Shown here: in pieces, positions 8,104 to 19,110 of the stretch | How the letters are laid out: each line of letters opens with the position of its first letter | Numbering within the stretch: the stretch's first letter is position 1 | NCBI RefSeq assembly: GCF_000496835.1 | Contig: NZ_KI543236.1 | Location: forward strand, 211,621-275,620 | DNA from: Thalassobacillus devorans MSP14 | GTDB lineage: Bacteria; Bacillota; Bacilli; Bacillales; Halobacillaceae | DNA: 64,000 bases | Direction of reading: 5' to 3' | Program-made: the position numbers and the translations under genes | The notes under the pieces: model-generated | Seen by the model: only the letters and a program-made list of their open reading frames with translations | Database searches by the model: none | What the model was told of the DNA's origin: nothing

Positions 8104-8814
8104 ATGCGACACGATATACAACCGAATGAACGAGCTTATACAACGAAAGAAGTGGCCGAGGAAGTAGGTATAGCTACCCCCACTGTCCGAAAGTACGGCC
8201 AAATATTAGAACGTAATGGATATGAGTTTTTCAAGGATGGCGATCGGCGTATTTTCGTGAAAACTGATGTTGATGCGCTTATAGCGATACGCGATACGGA
8301 CAAACCTCTGAACGAAATAACAAAAGAACTGGTACAGTTGCAGAAAGAGCGTTTAGAAACCCCTCCTGAAACAGAGGTGGCGGCACCCGGTACATATGAC
8401 CATTCACTCCAGGACCCCGAGCAGTTGAAGGATTTTATGAGGGCTTTAGCCAGTGAACTTGCAGCTGCCCGAGAAATGAACGTCCAGTTATCTAACGATA
8501 TGGCTCAGCTGAAAACCACGGTTTCCCGCCTCCAGCAAGATCACCACGTGATAAGTTCAGGAGTTGGAAACTCTGCCCAGAAGACACAGGCCAAACTGGA
8601 AAAATTGAAGGAACAGCAAGAGAATCATTATGAAACCTTGCTTGAACAAGAAAGGCAAAGAAGTGAAATGCTGCAGCAGGAATTACAAAACATGCGTGCA
8701 GAGCAAAAAAAAGAATGGCAGATGCAAAATGATTTTAATAAACGGTTAGAACAAACTGTTCAACAAAAACCTCAAGGAATTTTTGGAAAGCTCTTTGCCA
8801 TTTTTCGGGAATAA
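8104..8814 (+). CDS. MerR-like HTH protein with long coiled coil (DUF3967-like)
   Basis: A 236-residue protein. Residues about 10-65 form a MerR-type winged HTH (AYTTKEVAEEVGIATPTVRK...GDRRIF). An acidic linker is followed by a long Gln/Glu/Lys-rich coiled coil (about 105-220) and a short hydrophobic tail (GIFGKLFAIF) that could touch the membrane. The layout recalls RacA and DUF3967-type proteins, which are structural or regulatory DNA binders rather than classical effector-sensing MerR repressors. Start ATG 8104 follows AAGGAGGGCCGAT. The gene stands alone. Repeated CGATA motifs upstream and inside the 5' coding part could be binding sites; this is inference. Confidence 0.65.
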   Translation: MRHDIQPNERAYTTKEVAEEVGIATPTVRKYGQILERNGYEFFKDGDRRIFVKTDVDALIAIRDTDKPLNEITKELVQLQKERLETPPETEVAAPGTYDHSLQDPEQLKDFMRALASELAAAREMNVQLSNDMAQLKTTVSRLQQDHHVISSGVGNSAQKTQAKLEKLKEQQENHYETLLEQERQRSEMLQQELQNMRAEQKKEWQMQNDFNKRLEQTVQQKPQGIFGKLFAIFRE

Positions 8815-8860
8815 ATTCATTTTGCGAGAGCCTTTGACATTTTAATAAGCCAAGTCGAAG

Positions 8861-8893
8861 GGAGTTTATCTGTCAAAGATACACTCCTTTTTT
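8861..8893 (+). terminator. Intrinsic terminator of the MerR-like gene
   Basis: GGAGTTTATCT pairs with AGATACACTCC (one mismatch), followed by TTTTTT. Confidence 0.75.
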
Positions 8894-8925
8894 AATGCAC
8901 TCTCATTAAATCTCTTGCAGTTAAC

Positions 8926-9568
8926 GCTCCCTTTAATGGAAGACTCAGTTTCGAGAGAAACTGTTTCCGTTACGGTAGATAATCTCTGGAGGGCCGGGAA
9001 ATCACTCGCTTTCCATGGGGGTACGGTGAGCTTCCTCAGGCTCCGCCTTGCGGGATCTCACCATGTCCTATCCTCCCATAGGAGTCTCGCAATTTCCCGG
9101 CCCTCCTTGCATTTGTAAGACTAACGGAAACATCGATATGCGGAACCACCATCTTAACAGCTGAAAAGAGCTTATGTCCTGAATCATTGAGCTTTTCATG
9201 CAGAAAATGTGGAAGATATCTTCTCACAACGTAGGGTTCGTTCGTCAAAATATGGATAAGGTGGCGGGGAAACGGTGAGACTCCCGTGGGAGAAGGGGCT
9301 AGGCGAGACCCCACAGGTCGTGAAACGGCCGAGGAGGCTTGCCAGCCTCCCCCACAGGAAAAAAACGAATGCGTAATCGCCTTGGGAGACACGACACGCA
9401 TAAGCAGAACAGCAAAAGGGAAGTGTTCTTTCTTCCCGTTGATGGACTGCTTATGTCGCGAGTGTCTAGGCGATGAAGCTGGAAAGCGAATCGTTTTCCA
9501 GCCACCCTTTCGCCTGTCTCGGTAACGAACCCAAATTACTTTGAAGCTGAGTCTTCCACAATTCGGCC
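8926..9568. repeat. Long palindromic interspersed repeat, copy 1
   Basis: A non-coding element of about 640 bases bounded by inverted ends: GGAAGACTCAG near the left and CTGAGTCTTCC near the right (9547-9557). Inside, GGAGGGCCGGGAAAT (8988-9002) pairs exactly with its complement at 9092-9106, enclosing a loop also found in copy 2 (25306-25788). A second module with alternating GAGACTCCC, GAGACCCC and GAGGAGGCTTGCC motifs follows. Copy 1 carries an extra nested hairpin (ATAAGCAG near 9399 with CTGCTTAT near 9448). Open frames across it are by-products of the repeat. Confidence 0.8.
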
Positions 9569-9595
9569 ATATAATTGAATAAGTTACTTATAAGT

Positions 9596-9633
9596 AAAAA
9601 TGAGCCTGGCGAATATTCGCCAGGCTCATTTTC
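9596..9633. terminator. Bidirectional terminator, end of rocD
   Basis: An almost perfect 18-bp palindrome (ATGAGCCTGGCGAAT/ATTCGCCAGGCTCAT) flanked by A-runs and T-runs, directly after the rocD stop on the minus strand. Confidence 0.9.
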
Positions 9634-9634
9634 A

Positions 9635-10828
9635 TTAAGATAATACTTCCTTGATTTGATCGATCGCCCATTCTAAATCCTTACGATTAATAATCAGAGG
9701 AGGGGCGAAACGGATGACGTTTTCATGTGTCTCTTTGCAAAGGAGGCCTTTCTCCTTCAGTTTTTCACAATAGCTTCGTGCAGGTTCGGTAAGTTCGACT
9801 CCGATGAATAAACCTTTTCCGCGTACTTCCTTGATGATCGGATTATTGATTTTTTTCAATTCTCCCATCATCAAGTTGCCTAATTCAAGAGAGCGGTCTG
9901 CCAGTTTTTCATCTTCCAGCACTTCCAGGGAAGCGAGAGATACTGCGCAAGCCAGTGGGTTTCCTCCGAATGTAGAGCCATGGGATCCAGGGTTGAAGAC
10001 ACCCAGGATTTCACGGTTAGCTACTACAGTGGAAATCGGGAACACACCGCCGCCAAGTGCTTTACCTAAAATCAACATGTCAGGTGTTACGTCTTCCCAG
10101 TCGCAGGCGAACATTTTGCCGGTCCGGGCCAGTCCTGCCTGGATTTCATCAGCGATGAACAAAACATTGTTTTCTTTACAAACTTCGGATGCTTCTTTCA
10201 AGAAACCTTCTGGAGGGATGACGATTCCAGCCTCTCCCTGGATCGGTTCAATTAAGAATCCTGCTGTATTCTCAGTGATGGCCTCTTTGAGCGCATCGAT
10301 ATCCCCGTATGGAACTAATTTGATGCCTGGCAGCATTGGACCAAAGCCACGCTGATATTCTTCTTCAGAAGATAAGGAAACAGCAGTCATCGTACGGCCA
10401 TGGAAGTTACCGGTACAGGCGATGATTTCTGCCTGGTTATCGGCGACCCCTTTGACATCATAAGCCCAGCGACGTGCTGCCTTAATCGCTGTCTCGACCG
10501 CTTCAGCTCCCGTATTCATCGGGAGTGCCATTTCTTTATTGGTGAGCTTGCAAATCTTTTCATACCATGGTCCGAGTTGATCATTGTGGAAGGCGCGTGA
10601 CGTCAGGGTCACACGGTCTGCTTGGTTTTTTAATGCTTCAATGATTCGTGGATGGCGATGGCCCTGGTTGACAGCCGAGTAAGCGCTGAGCATGTCCATG
10701 TAGCGGTTACCTTCAGGATCTTCTACCCAAACACCCTCCGCTTTTTCTACCACAATCGGAAGCGGGTGATAGTTTTTTGCGCCGAATTCCTGCGTTTGGT
10801 CGATGATTTCTTGACTAGTTCTTGTCAT
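9635..10828 (-). CDS. rocD: Ornithine aminotransferase
   Basis: A 397-residue class III PLP aminotransferase that converts ornithine and 2-oxoglutarate to glutamate semialdehyde and glutamate in arginine breakdown. Landmarks: [15 protein letters not shown] (PLP phosphate binding, about 105-119), GNFHGRT (about 140), DEIQ with Asp227, and the PLP lysine K256 in [10 protein letters not shown]. The ATG at 10828 is chosen because GGAGGG lies just upstream; the longer frame from 10861 lacks a ribosome site and extends beyond the family N-terminus. The gene is monocistronic with its own terminator, and no other roc gene is nearby. Confidence 0.95.
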   Translation of the reverse strand: MTRTSQEIIDQTQEFGAKNYHPLPIVVEKAEGVWVEDPEGNRYMDMLSAYSAVNQGHRHPRIIEALKNQADRVTLTSRAFHNDQLGPWYEKICKLTNKEMALPMNTGAEAVETAIKAARRWAYDVKGVADNQAEIIACTGNFHGRTMTAVSLSSEEEYQRGFGPMLPGIKLVPYGDIDALKEAITENTAGFLIEPIQGEAGIVIPPEGFLKEASEVCKENNVLFIADEIQAGLARTGKMFACDWEDVTPDMLILGKALGGGVFPISTVVANREILGVFNPGSHGSTFGGNPLACAVSLASLEVLEDEKLADRSLELGNLMMGELKKINNPIIKEVRGKGLFIGVELTEPARSYCEKLKEKGLLCKETHENVIRFAPPLIINRKDLEWAIDQIKEVLS

Positions 10829-10987
10829 TCTATCCCTCCATATCAATTCAAAAATCTTCATCCATTATAACAGGTTTCAGACTAATTTTCTCTCTAGTCT
10901 AAAAATTCCCCTGAAAGGTTTTATTAGGATAAATTTGTGTAAACATGGTACTATAACGGTAGATTGATAGCAAAAGGAGGAAGTTTA

Positions 10988-11347
10988 GTGGCACACTTAC
11001 ATATCACCTCATGGGTGATAACATTAGCGTTATTGATTCTGGTCTTGACATTTTCCCGTGCGGGGAATGCGAAAGCTGCTAAAATTACACACATGATTAT
11101 GCGGTTGCTCTATTTACTTATTTTATACTCTGGTGGCAGTCTGTTCGCTTCCTATGCTGACATCGGGATACTGGTCATCGTAAAAATGCTGGTCGGTCTT
11201 TGGGCGATTGCAGCGATTGAAATGGTGGCAATCAAGGTCTCTAAGGCCCAGCCTGCTTCCAGTTGGTGGACACAGCTCTTGATTGCTTTTGCAATAGCAT
11301 TGATTCTAGGTTTTGGGATTATGCCATTAGGCATTCTCCCAGCATAA
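10988..11347 (+). CDS. yisL: UPF0344 family membrane protein YisL
   Basis: A 119-residue protein with four membrane helices, beginning (V/M)AHLHITSWVITLALLIL and containing KAAKITHMIMRLLYLLI, matching B. subtilis YisL (118 residues) throughout. Its function is unknown. GTG 10988 is taken as start because AAAGGAGG lies seven bases upstream and the resulting length fits the family. It is separated from asnO by a terminator, the same neighbourhood as yisL-asnO in B. subtilis. Confidence 0.88.
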   Translation: MAHLHITSWVITLALLILVLTFSRAGNAKAAKITHMIMRLLYLLILYSGGSLFASYADIGILVIVKMLVGLWAIAAIEMVAIKVSKAQPASSWWTQLLIAFAIALILGFGIMPLGILPA

Positions 11348-11357
11348 TTACAGATGG

Positions 11358-11389
11358 AATGTCCGGTCATTATGACCGGGCATTTTTTT
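11358..11389 (+). terminator. Intrinsic terminator of yisL
   Basis: CCGGTCAT pairs with ATGACCGG around a single T, extended by ATG/CAT, followed by TTTTTTT. Confidence 0.9.
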
Positions 11390-11462
11390 ATTCATATGGC
11401 CAGGTACTCGTACATATACTAGTTTATCTTTTTTCAGCTACAAAGAAGGAGTGGCTCGATAT

Positions 11463-13310
11463 ATGTGCGGAATTGTCGGTTGGACGGATTTTCGGAAAGA
11501 CTTGAGTTGTGCTTATGATACGATAGCTGCCATGGCAGCGACATTGGAGCACCGCGGGCCTGATGAAGGGACCCAATGGCTGGGCCGGCACACAGCGTTC
11601 GGGCATCAACGGCTGATTGTCATTGACCCTGCCGGCGGCCGTCAGCCAATGACGCGAAAAGTCGGGGACAAGTGCTTTACGCTATGCTATAACGGAGAAT
11701 TATATAATACAGAAGATTTAAGAACGGTATTGCATCAAAAAGGCTGGACGTTCCGATCCCATTCTGACACGGAAGTGTTATTGACCAGTTATATGGAATG
11801 GGGCGAGTCATGCGTCAACCATTTGAATGGGATATTCGCATTTGCTGTTTGGGATGATGCGGAACAAAAGTTATTTCTGGCACGGGACCGGCTTGGGGTC
11901 AAACCGTTGTTTTATATGGAGTCAGATGGAGGATTGCTATTCGGCTCTGAAATCAAAGCACTGCTCGCCCATCCGAAAGTTGCTGCGGAAATGGATACTA
12001 CTGGACTCCATGAACTGCTGGCATTAGGACCGTCCCGGACACCAGGATGCGGTGTTTTCAGGGGCGTCCATGATTTACGTGCAGGTCATTTTGCTACTTT
12101 TACCAGGGAACAAGGGCTGAAAATAAAGCGTTACTGGAATGTGGAAAGTAAACCTCATGAAGACAGCCTAGATGTAACCGTGGAAAAGGTGCGGGAACTT
12201 TTTCTTGATGCAGTGGATCGGCAATTGGTTTCCGATGTCCCGCTTGGAACATTTTTATCAGGAGGGGTCGATTCCAGTGCCATCACCGCGATTGCAGCAG
12301 AGCAATATCGCAAACAGGGAAAAGGAGCGCTTGATACGTTTTCAATCGATTTTGAAGGTAATGACAAACATTTCAAAGCCAATGCCTTTCAACCCGCAAG
12401 CGATAAAGACTTTATTGCCTTAATTCAAAAGGAGCATGGCACAAACCATCAAAGTTGTATTGCCGATAATGAAGAATTAGTGCGCCTTCTGAAAAAAGCG
12501 ACCGTATTACGGGACCTGCCCGGGATGGCGGATGTCGATTCGTCACTGCTTTGGTTCAGCGAAGAAGTGAAGAAAAAAGTGACCGTTGGTTTATCAGGAG
12601 AATGCGCTGATGAAATTTTCGGTGGATATCCGTGGTTTTACAGGCAAGAGGAATTGGAACGGGAAGGCTTCCCATGGATCCGCTCGCTGAACCTTAGAAA
12701 CGGGCTGCTCAATAAGGAGTGGCAGCAAAAACTGGATGTGAAAGGGTATATGCTGGCCCGCTATCAGGAGACAGTCGATGAAATGCCGAAGCTTTCAGGC
12801 GAGTCGGCGGTAGAGGAAAAGCGCAGGCAGATGTTTTATTTGAATATGCACTGGTTCATGCAGACACTGCTTGACCGCAAAGACCGGATGACCATGGGAG
12901 CGAGTCTGGAGGTTCGTGTTCCATTCAGTGATCATCATCTAGTCGAGTATGTCTGGAATGTCCCATGGGAGATGAAGCACTTGGATGGGAAAGAAAAAGG
13001 ACTGCTTCGGAAGGCATTGGAAGGGATACTGCCTGATGAGGTGTTGTACCGGAAGAAAAACCCCTATCCGAAAACCCATAACCCGGTATACACCAATGCG
13101 GTAGTGGCCTGGATGAATGAAATACTCGTTGATAAGCAGGCACCGATTTTCGATTTGTTTGACCGGAACGAGCTGCGTAATCTCGCTGATACGAAAGGGC
13201 AGGCGATTGATGCTCCCTGGTTCGGCCAGCTGATGACAGGGCCGCAGTTACTTGCCCATCTTTGCCAGATCAACTATTGGCTCGAACACTATCAAGTTTC
13301 GATAAAATAA
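11463..13310 (+). CDS. asnO: Asparagine synthase (glutamine-hydrolysing), AsnO/AsnB type
   Basis: A 615-residue enzyme making Asn from Asp, ATP and Gln. The N-terminal glutaminase half starts at nucleophile Cys2 (MCGIVGWTDF) and includes HRGPDEG and HQRLIVIDP. The synthetase half has the ATP-pyrophosphatase loop FLSGGVDSSAI (about residues 268-278) and GLSGECADEIFGGYPW. The start ATG 11463 follows AAGGAGTGG and places Cys2 correctly; frames starting earlier would bury it. Length matches B. subtilis AsnO (about 614), the sporulation-linked paralogue, and yisL upstream supports this. It may equally serve as the general asparagine synthase here. Confidence 0.88.
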   Translation: MCGIVGWTDFRKDLSCAYDTIAAMAATLEHRGPDEGTQWLGRHTAFGHQRLIVIDPAGGRQPMTRKVGDKCFTLCYNGELYNTEDLRTVLHQKGWTFRSHSDTEVLLTSYMEWGESCVNHLNGIFAFAVWDDAEQKLFLARDRLGVKPLFYMESDGGLLFGSEIKALLAHPKVAAEMDTTGLHELLALGPSRTPGCGVFRGVHDLRAGHFATFTREQGLKIKRYWNVESKPHEDSLDVTVEKVRELFLDAVDRQLVSDVPLGTFLSGGVDSSAITAIAAEQYRKQGKGALDTFSIDFEGNDKHFKANAFQPASDKDFIALIQKEHGTNHQSCIADNEELVRLLKKATVLRDLPGMADVDSSLLWFSEEVKKKVTVGLSGECADEIFGGYPWFYRQEELEREGFPWIRSLNLRNGLLNKEWQQKLDVKGYMLARYQETVDEMPKLSGESAVEEKRRQMFYLNMHWFMQTLLDRKDRMTMGASLEVRVPFSDHHLVEYVWNVPWEMKHLDGKEKGLLRKALEGILPDEVLYRKKNPYPKTHNPVYTNAVVAWMNEILVDKQAPIFDLFDRNELRNLADTKGQAIDAPWFGQLMTGPQLLAHLCQINYWLEHYQVSIK

Positions 13311-13311
13311 C

Positions 13312-13341
13312 AAAAAGGACCGGTGATATCCGGTCCTTTTT
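13312..13341. terminator. Bidirectional terminator between asnO and neopullulanase genes
   Basis: AAAAAGGACCGG pairs with CCGGTCCTTTTT, serving the two convergent genes. Confidence 0.9.
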
Positions 13342-13366
13342 GTATGGGGGGAGGAGCCTTCTATTT

Positions 13367-15172
<1,806 letters not shown>

Positions 15173-15239
15173 TTATAGACTAAAAGTAGACAAAAGTAAT
15201 CAGAAAGTCAATGGAAACATACAGGGTTCATACGTTATC

Positions 15240-15254
15240 ATGTAAGCGCTATCT
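15240..15254 (+). promoter_or_regulatory. cre site (CcpA operator)
   Basis: ATGTAAGCGCTATCT matches the full consensus WTGNAANCGNWNNCW and the stricter TGWAARCGYTWNCW. It lies between the divergent neopullulanase and mdxE promoters, so CcpA could repress one or both when glucose is present. Confidence 0.75.
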
Positions 15255-15305
15255 TAACCTAAATAAAAGAAATCTATGTAATTTGTTAAAAGTAGTAAAT
15301 TTGTC

Positions 15306-15333
15306 TTGCAAATTAATTCAGCTTTTGTATAAT
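15306..15333 (+). promoter_or_regulatory. Sigma-A-type promoter of the mdxEFG operon
   Basis: TTGCAA (15306-15311), 16-base spacer, TATAAT (15328-15333). Transcription would begin near 15340, upstream of two operator-like sites and the mdxE ribosome site. Confidence 0.7.
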
Positions 15334-15348
15334 AGAAATCAAGATATG

Positions 15349-15363
15349 TGCAATCGTTTTCAT
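15349..15363 (-). promoter_or_regulatory. cre/MalR-like operator 1 downstream of the mdxE promoter
   Basis: Read on the minus strand, ATGAAAACGATTGCA fits WTGNAANCGNWNNCW at every position. It also resembles GCAANCGNTTGC, so either CcpA or the local LacI-family repressor could bind. It lies just after the predicted transcription start. Confidence 0.6.
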
Positions 15364-15372
15364 TAAATTGCG

Positions 15373-15387
15373 TTGAAATCGATTACA
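15373..15387 (+). promoter_or_regulatory. cre/MalR-like operator 2 downstream of the mdxE promoter
   Basis: TTGAAATCGATTACA fits WTGNAANCGNWNNCW at every position. Two operators about 24 bases apart between promoter and gene suggest a roadblock or cooperative repression. Confidence 0.6.
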
Positions 15388-15424
15388 TGATCTTGCACTA
15401 ATATACCTTTGGGAGGTCAATACA

Positions 15425-16729
15425 ATGAAGAAATGGTTAGGTATGTTGTTCGCCGCACTATTAATGATCGGTGCACTTGCTGCCTGTGGTCCTGATGAAA
15501 GTGGACAAGAATCAGAAGGGAACGCAGATAGCGGAGATACTACAGAAACTGAAGGCAATACAGAAGGTGAAATGCCGGAGAAGCCTGAAAAACTTACTGT
15601 CTGGATGAACGCAGAAGAGAAACAGGAAGAAGCGTTAAAAACGATCACAGATAAATACACAGAAGAAAAAGGCATTGAGGTGGAGATCATTCCAATCTCT
15701 ATGTTGGACCAAATTGAAAAGCTGGATGTAGAAGGACCTGCCGGGAATGGCCCGGATATCATTTTCCAGCCGCATGACCGTATCGGTGATCTTGTACTTA
15801 AAGGTCTTGTAGACCCTGTGAATCTTGGAGATAAAAAAGACGAATACACAGAAACTGCTATCGATGCTGTCACATATGAAGGTGACGTGTGGGGCTACCC
15901 TGCAGTTACAGAAACCTATGCATTATTTTACAACAAGTCTTTAGTGGAAGAAGCTCCTAAAACAATGGAAGACTTGATGGCTATTGCTGAAAGAGATACC
16001 AAAAAAGGAGAAGACAAGTATGGATTCCTGATGGAAGGTGCTAACTTCTACTTCACTTACCCATTCTTCTCCGGATATGGTGCTTATGTTTTCGGTAATG
16101 AAAATGGTAATTATGACATTGATGACATCGGATTGAACAACGAAGGCGCTGTCAAAGGTGGCAAGTTGATCCAATCCTGGTTTGAAAACGGATATATTCC
16201 GCAGGACTTGACGCCGGACATCATGAACGGGTTAGTCAAAGAAGGAAAGGTTTCTACAGTAATCAATGGACCTTGGATGGTGCGTGAATACCAGGAGGCC
16301 CTTGGTGACGACCTGGCAGCTGCTCCGCTTCCAAAGCTTGAAAATGGCAAAAACCCTAAATCTTTTGTAGGTGTGAAATCTTACATGCTTTCCTATTACT
16401 CTGAAAACAAAGAGTGGGCGGAAGACTTGATGGCATTCATCACAAATAGTGAAAACGCGATGACATACTATGACATGGCTGGTGAAATGCCTGCGCGTAA
16501 AGATTCTATCGAAGACCCGGCAATCGCGGATGATGAAATCATGTCCGCTTTCGCTGAACAGGCGACTTATGGCGAGCCAATGCCTGGTATCCCTGCAATG
16601 CAGCAAGTTTGGGAACCAATCAACAATGCACTTACATTTATCTCAAAAGGTGAGCCTGTAGACGAAGTACTTGATGAAGCGGTTCAAATCATCAAGGATA
16701 ACATCGCAGCTTCAGGTGCCGGACAATAA
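15425..16729 (+). CDS. mdxE: Maltodextrin ABC transporter substrate-binding lipoprotein
   Basis: A 434-residue lipoprotein: signal peptide with lipobox LAAC (Cys21), then a Glu-rich acidic linker (about 22-57) and a type 1 solute-binding domain (LTVWMNAEEKQEEALKTI, NGPDIIFQPHDRIG, INGPWMVREY). It captures maltose and maltodextrins outside the cell for MdxF/MdxG. ATG 15425 follows TTTGGGAGGTCAATACA. A strong hairpin between it and mdxF probably keeps binding-protein mRNA more abundant than permease mRNA. The acidic linker agrees with a halophilic or alkaliphilic lifestyle. Confidence 0.92.
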   Translation: MKKWLGMLFAALLMIGALAACGPDESGQESEGNADSGDTTETEGNTEGEMPEKPEKLTVWMNAEEKQEEALKTITDKYTEEKGIEVEIIPISMLDQIEKLDVEGPAGNGPDIIFQPHDRIGDLVLKGLVDPVNLGDKKDEYTETAIDAVTYEGDVWGYPAVTETYALFYNKSLVEEAPKTMEDLMAIAERDTKKGEDKYGFLMEGANFYFTYPFFSGYGAYVFGNENGNYDIDDIGLNNEGAVKGGKLIQSWFENGYIPQDLTPDIMNGLVKEGKVSTVINGPWMVREYQEALGDDLAAAPLPKLENGKNPKSFVGVKSYMLSYYSENKEWAEDLMAFITNSENAMTYYDMAGEMPARKDSIEDPAIADDEIMSAFAEQATYGEPMPGIPAMQQVWEPINNALTFISKGEPVDEVLDEAVQIIKDNIAASGAGQ

Positions 16730-16761
16730 ATAGAGAAAAAAGCTCATGCAATTAAGAGCGA

Positions 16762-16803
16762 AATGGGGGATGGAAGGCGGACCGCCTTCCATCTGCCATT
16801 TTT
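16762..16803 (+). terminator. Intercistronic hairpin after mdxE (attenuating terminator)
   Basis: GATGGAAGGCGG pairs with CCGCCTTCCATC, extended by AATGG/CCATT, followed by TTTTTAT. It probably gives partial termination or 3' mRNA protection. Confidence 0.7.
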
Positions 16804-16921
16804 ATACACTAAGAAAGTTTAACTTTGTTAAATGATTAGAGAATAAGAAAAGACTTGGGCTTTCACCATATGTACTTCGAAAAGCCAGGTTTTTCTAATC
16901 ATCACCGGGGAGGACATTATT

Positions 16922-18220
16922 ATGGCAAAGGATGATAAAAAAGCAGCATTTGACATCAAACAACCCCGCAATATTGCTACTTTATTATCTGTTTTCGTTC
17001 CAGGACTGGGACAAATGTTTAACCGCCGATTCTTTAAAGGCATACTTTTATTCGTCATTGCTGTCTCTTTTTTAATGGCATTTTGGGATTATATCGATAT
17101 CGGAATCTGGGGACTCTTCACATTAGGTACGATTCCCAGGGAACATCATTCCATCCAGTTATTGATACAGGGCTTTATATCGGTAGTGGTGCTTTTCTTT
17201 GGAATCGCTATATATATTTTCAATGTTAAAGATGCTCGTAATGATGCAATTGCTAGAGAAGCCGGAAGACCGAATCCGACATTTTTCAAAGCGATGCAGG
17301 ATTTCTACGATCGTGGATTTCCATATTTCATGATCCTGCCGGGCTTTATCATGTTGATTTTCGTAGTAGTACTGCCACTGGCGTTCATGGTCTCGCTGGC
17401 CTTCACCAACTACAATCAATATAATTCACCTCCACGAAAACTGTTGGACTGGGTCGGGTTTGAGAATTTCGTCAACCTGGTGAACGTGGATATTTGGCAG
17501 GATACATTCCTGAATGTCTTCACTTGGACGATTGTTTGGACAGTAGTAGCGACCACATTGCAGATTGTTCTTGGTCTGTTTCTGGCTTTGCTCGTCAACG
17601 ACAAACGTATCAAGTTCAAGCGTACGATCCGCACCGTACTTATTTTGCCATGGGCGGTACCGGCTTTTGTATCAATTTTGATTTTCTCAGCATTATTCAA
17701 TCCAACGTTCGGTGCGATCAACCGTGATATCCTCAGCCAATTCGGGATGATGATCCCTTGGCTGTCAGATCCATTTTGGGCTAAGGTCGCCCTGATCATG
17801 ATTCAGACATGGCTTGGCTTCCCGTTCGTATTCGCTTTGTTCACAGGTGTATTGCAAAGTGTGCCGGCGGATATGTACGAAGCGGCGGATGTTGATGGAG
17901 GAACACGATTCCAGAAGTTCCGCTTCATCACACTGCCGCACATCCTATTTGCCACAGCACCACTTCTGATCATGCAATATGCTCAGAATTTCAATAACTT
18001 CAATATTATTTATCTCTTCAACGAAGGGAACCCCGCTGTCCGGGGCCAGTCTGCTGGCGGTACAGATATCCTGATTTCCTGGGTATATAAACTGACATTT
18101 GAAACTAATAACTATAATATGGCTGCAGCTATCACGATCATAATGGGATTGGTAATCTCAATTTTTGCATTCTATCAATTCCGTAAAACGGCTGCATTTA
18201 AAGAGGAGGGACGTTACTGA
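16922..18220 (+). CDS. mdxF: Maltodextrin ABC transporter permease MdxF (MalF type)
   Basis: A 432-residue protein. An N-terminal segment with extra helices (GLGQMFNRRFFKGILLFVIAV, about 25-60) precedes the usual six-helix permease core. The EAA loop (AADVDGGTRFQKFRFITLPHI) binds the ATPase, which is not encoded here and is probably a shared MsmX-type protein elsewhere. Start ATG 16922 follows ACCGGGGAGGACATT. Its stop overlaps the mdxG start by one base (TGATG), so the pair is coupled. Confidence 0.93.
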   Translation: MAKDDKKAAFDIKQPRNIATLLSVFVPGLGQMFNRRFFKGILLFVIAVSFLMAFWDYIDIGIWGLFTLGTIPREHHSIQLLIQGFISVVVLFFGIAIYIFNVKDARNDAIAREAGRPNPTFFKAMQDFYDRGFPYFMILPGFIMLIFVVVLPLAFMVSLAFTNYNQYNSPPRKLLDWVGFENFVNLVNVDIWQDTFLNVFTWTIVWTVVATTLQIVLGLFLALLVNDKRIKFKRTIRTVLILPWAVPAFVSILIFSALFNPTFGAINRDILSQFGMMIPWLSDPFWAKVALIMIQTWLGFPFVFALFTGVLQSVPADMYEAADVDGGTRFQKFRFITLPHILFATAPLLIMQYAQNFNNFNIIYLFNEGNPAVRGQSAGGTDILISWVYKLTFETNNYNMAAAITIIMGLVISIFAFYQFRKTAAFKEEGRY

Positions 18221-19068
18221 TGGCGATGAATAAAAAAACGAAGTCAAGGATTGAGGTAACGTTCATATATTTATTTTTAGCAGTGATGTTTGTATTGATT
18301 GCTTACCCATTGCTGTGGACAGTAATGATGAGTATAAACCCTGGCACGAATATGCTGGTTACGAAATTGCTACCGGAAAACCCGACACTGGAGCATTATA
18401 AATGGTTGTTCACTGACCCGGGAAGTGACTATGTCATCTGGTATAAGAATAGTCTGCTGGTAGCATTCGCCAATGCGATCGGTTCCGTGATTCTGACATC
18501 ATTAGTCGCTTATGCATTTTCCCGTTATAAGTTCATCGGTAAAAAGTATGGGTTGTATATGTTCCTGTTACTGCAAATGTTCCCGGCTTTAATGGGGATG
18601 GTTGCATTATACATCCTGCTAAGTACAATTGGATTGATCGATTCCTTAGCAGGTCTGACCCTGATTTATCTTGGAGGACAGATTCCATTCAACGCCTGGC
18701 TGGTGAAAGGGTACTTTGATACCATTCCGAAAGAGCTGGATGAAGCCGCGAAAATGGATGGAGCCGGCCACTTGAAAATTTTCTGGACCATCATGCTTCC
18801 TTTGGCTAAACCGATTCTTGCCGTTGTAGCGCTTTTTAACTTCATGGCTCCGTTCATGGACTTCCTGCTGCCGCGGATTGTGTTGACCAGTCCGGAGAAG
18901 TATACACTCGCTCTCGGTTTATTTAATTTCATCAATGATCAGTTTTCTAATAACTTTACTCGTTTCTCTGCAGGAGCAATTCTGATCGCTGTGCCGATTG
19001 CACTTGTATTCTTATTACTGCAGCGTTATTTGATTTCAGGATTGACATCTGGAGCTACCAAAGGATAA
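18220..19068 (+). CDS. mdxG: Maltodextrin ABC transporter permease MdxG (MalG type)
   Basis: A 282-residue permease with six membrane helices and an EAA loop (LDEAAKMDGAGHLKIFWTIMLPLAKP, about residues 172-197). It forms the channel with MdxF. ATG 18220 shares a base with the mdxF stop and is served by GAGGAGGGACGTT inside mdxF. The amylase gene follows 42 bases later, probably in the same transcript. Confidence 0.93.
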   Translation: MAMNKKTKSRIEVTFIYLFLAVMFVLIAYPLLWTVMMSINPGTNMLVTKLLPENPTLEHYKWLFTDPGSDYVIWYKNSLLVAFANAIGSVILTSLVAYAFSRYKFIGKKYGLYMFLLLQMFPALMGMVALYILLSTIGLIDSLAGLTLIYLGGQIPFNAWLVKGYFDTIPKELDEAAKMDGAGHLKIFWTIMLPLAKPILAVVALFNFMAPFMDFLLPRIVLTSPEKYTLALGLFNFINDQFSNNFTRFSAGAILIAVPIALVFLLLQRYLISGLTSGATKG

Positions 19069-19110
19069 TAGGAAATGGACATTTAATTTTAATGATAAGG
19101 GGGAGCGGAA

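Noticed and set aside
9036..9525. Open frames of 68-121 residues on both strands inside repeat copy 1
   Set aside because: They follow the inverted-repeat structure, are not conserved as frames in copy 2 and lack ribosome sites.
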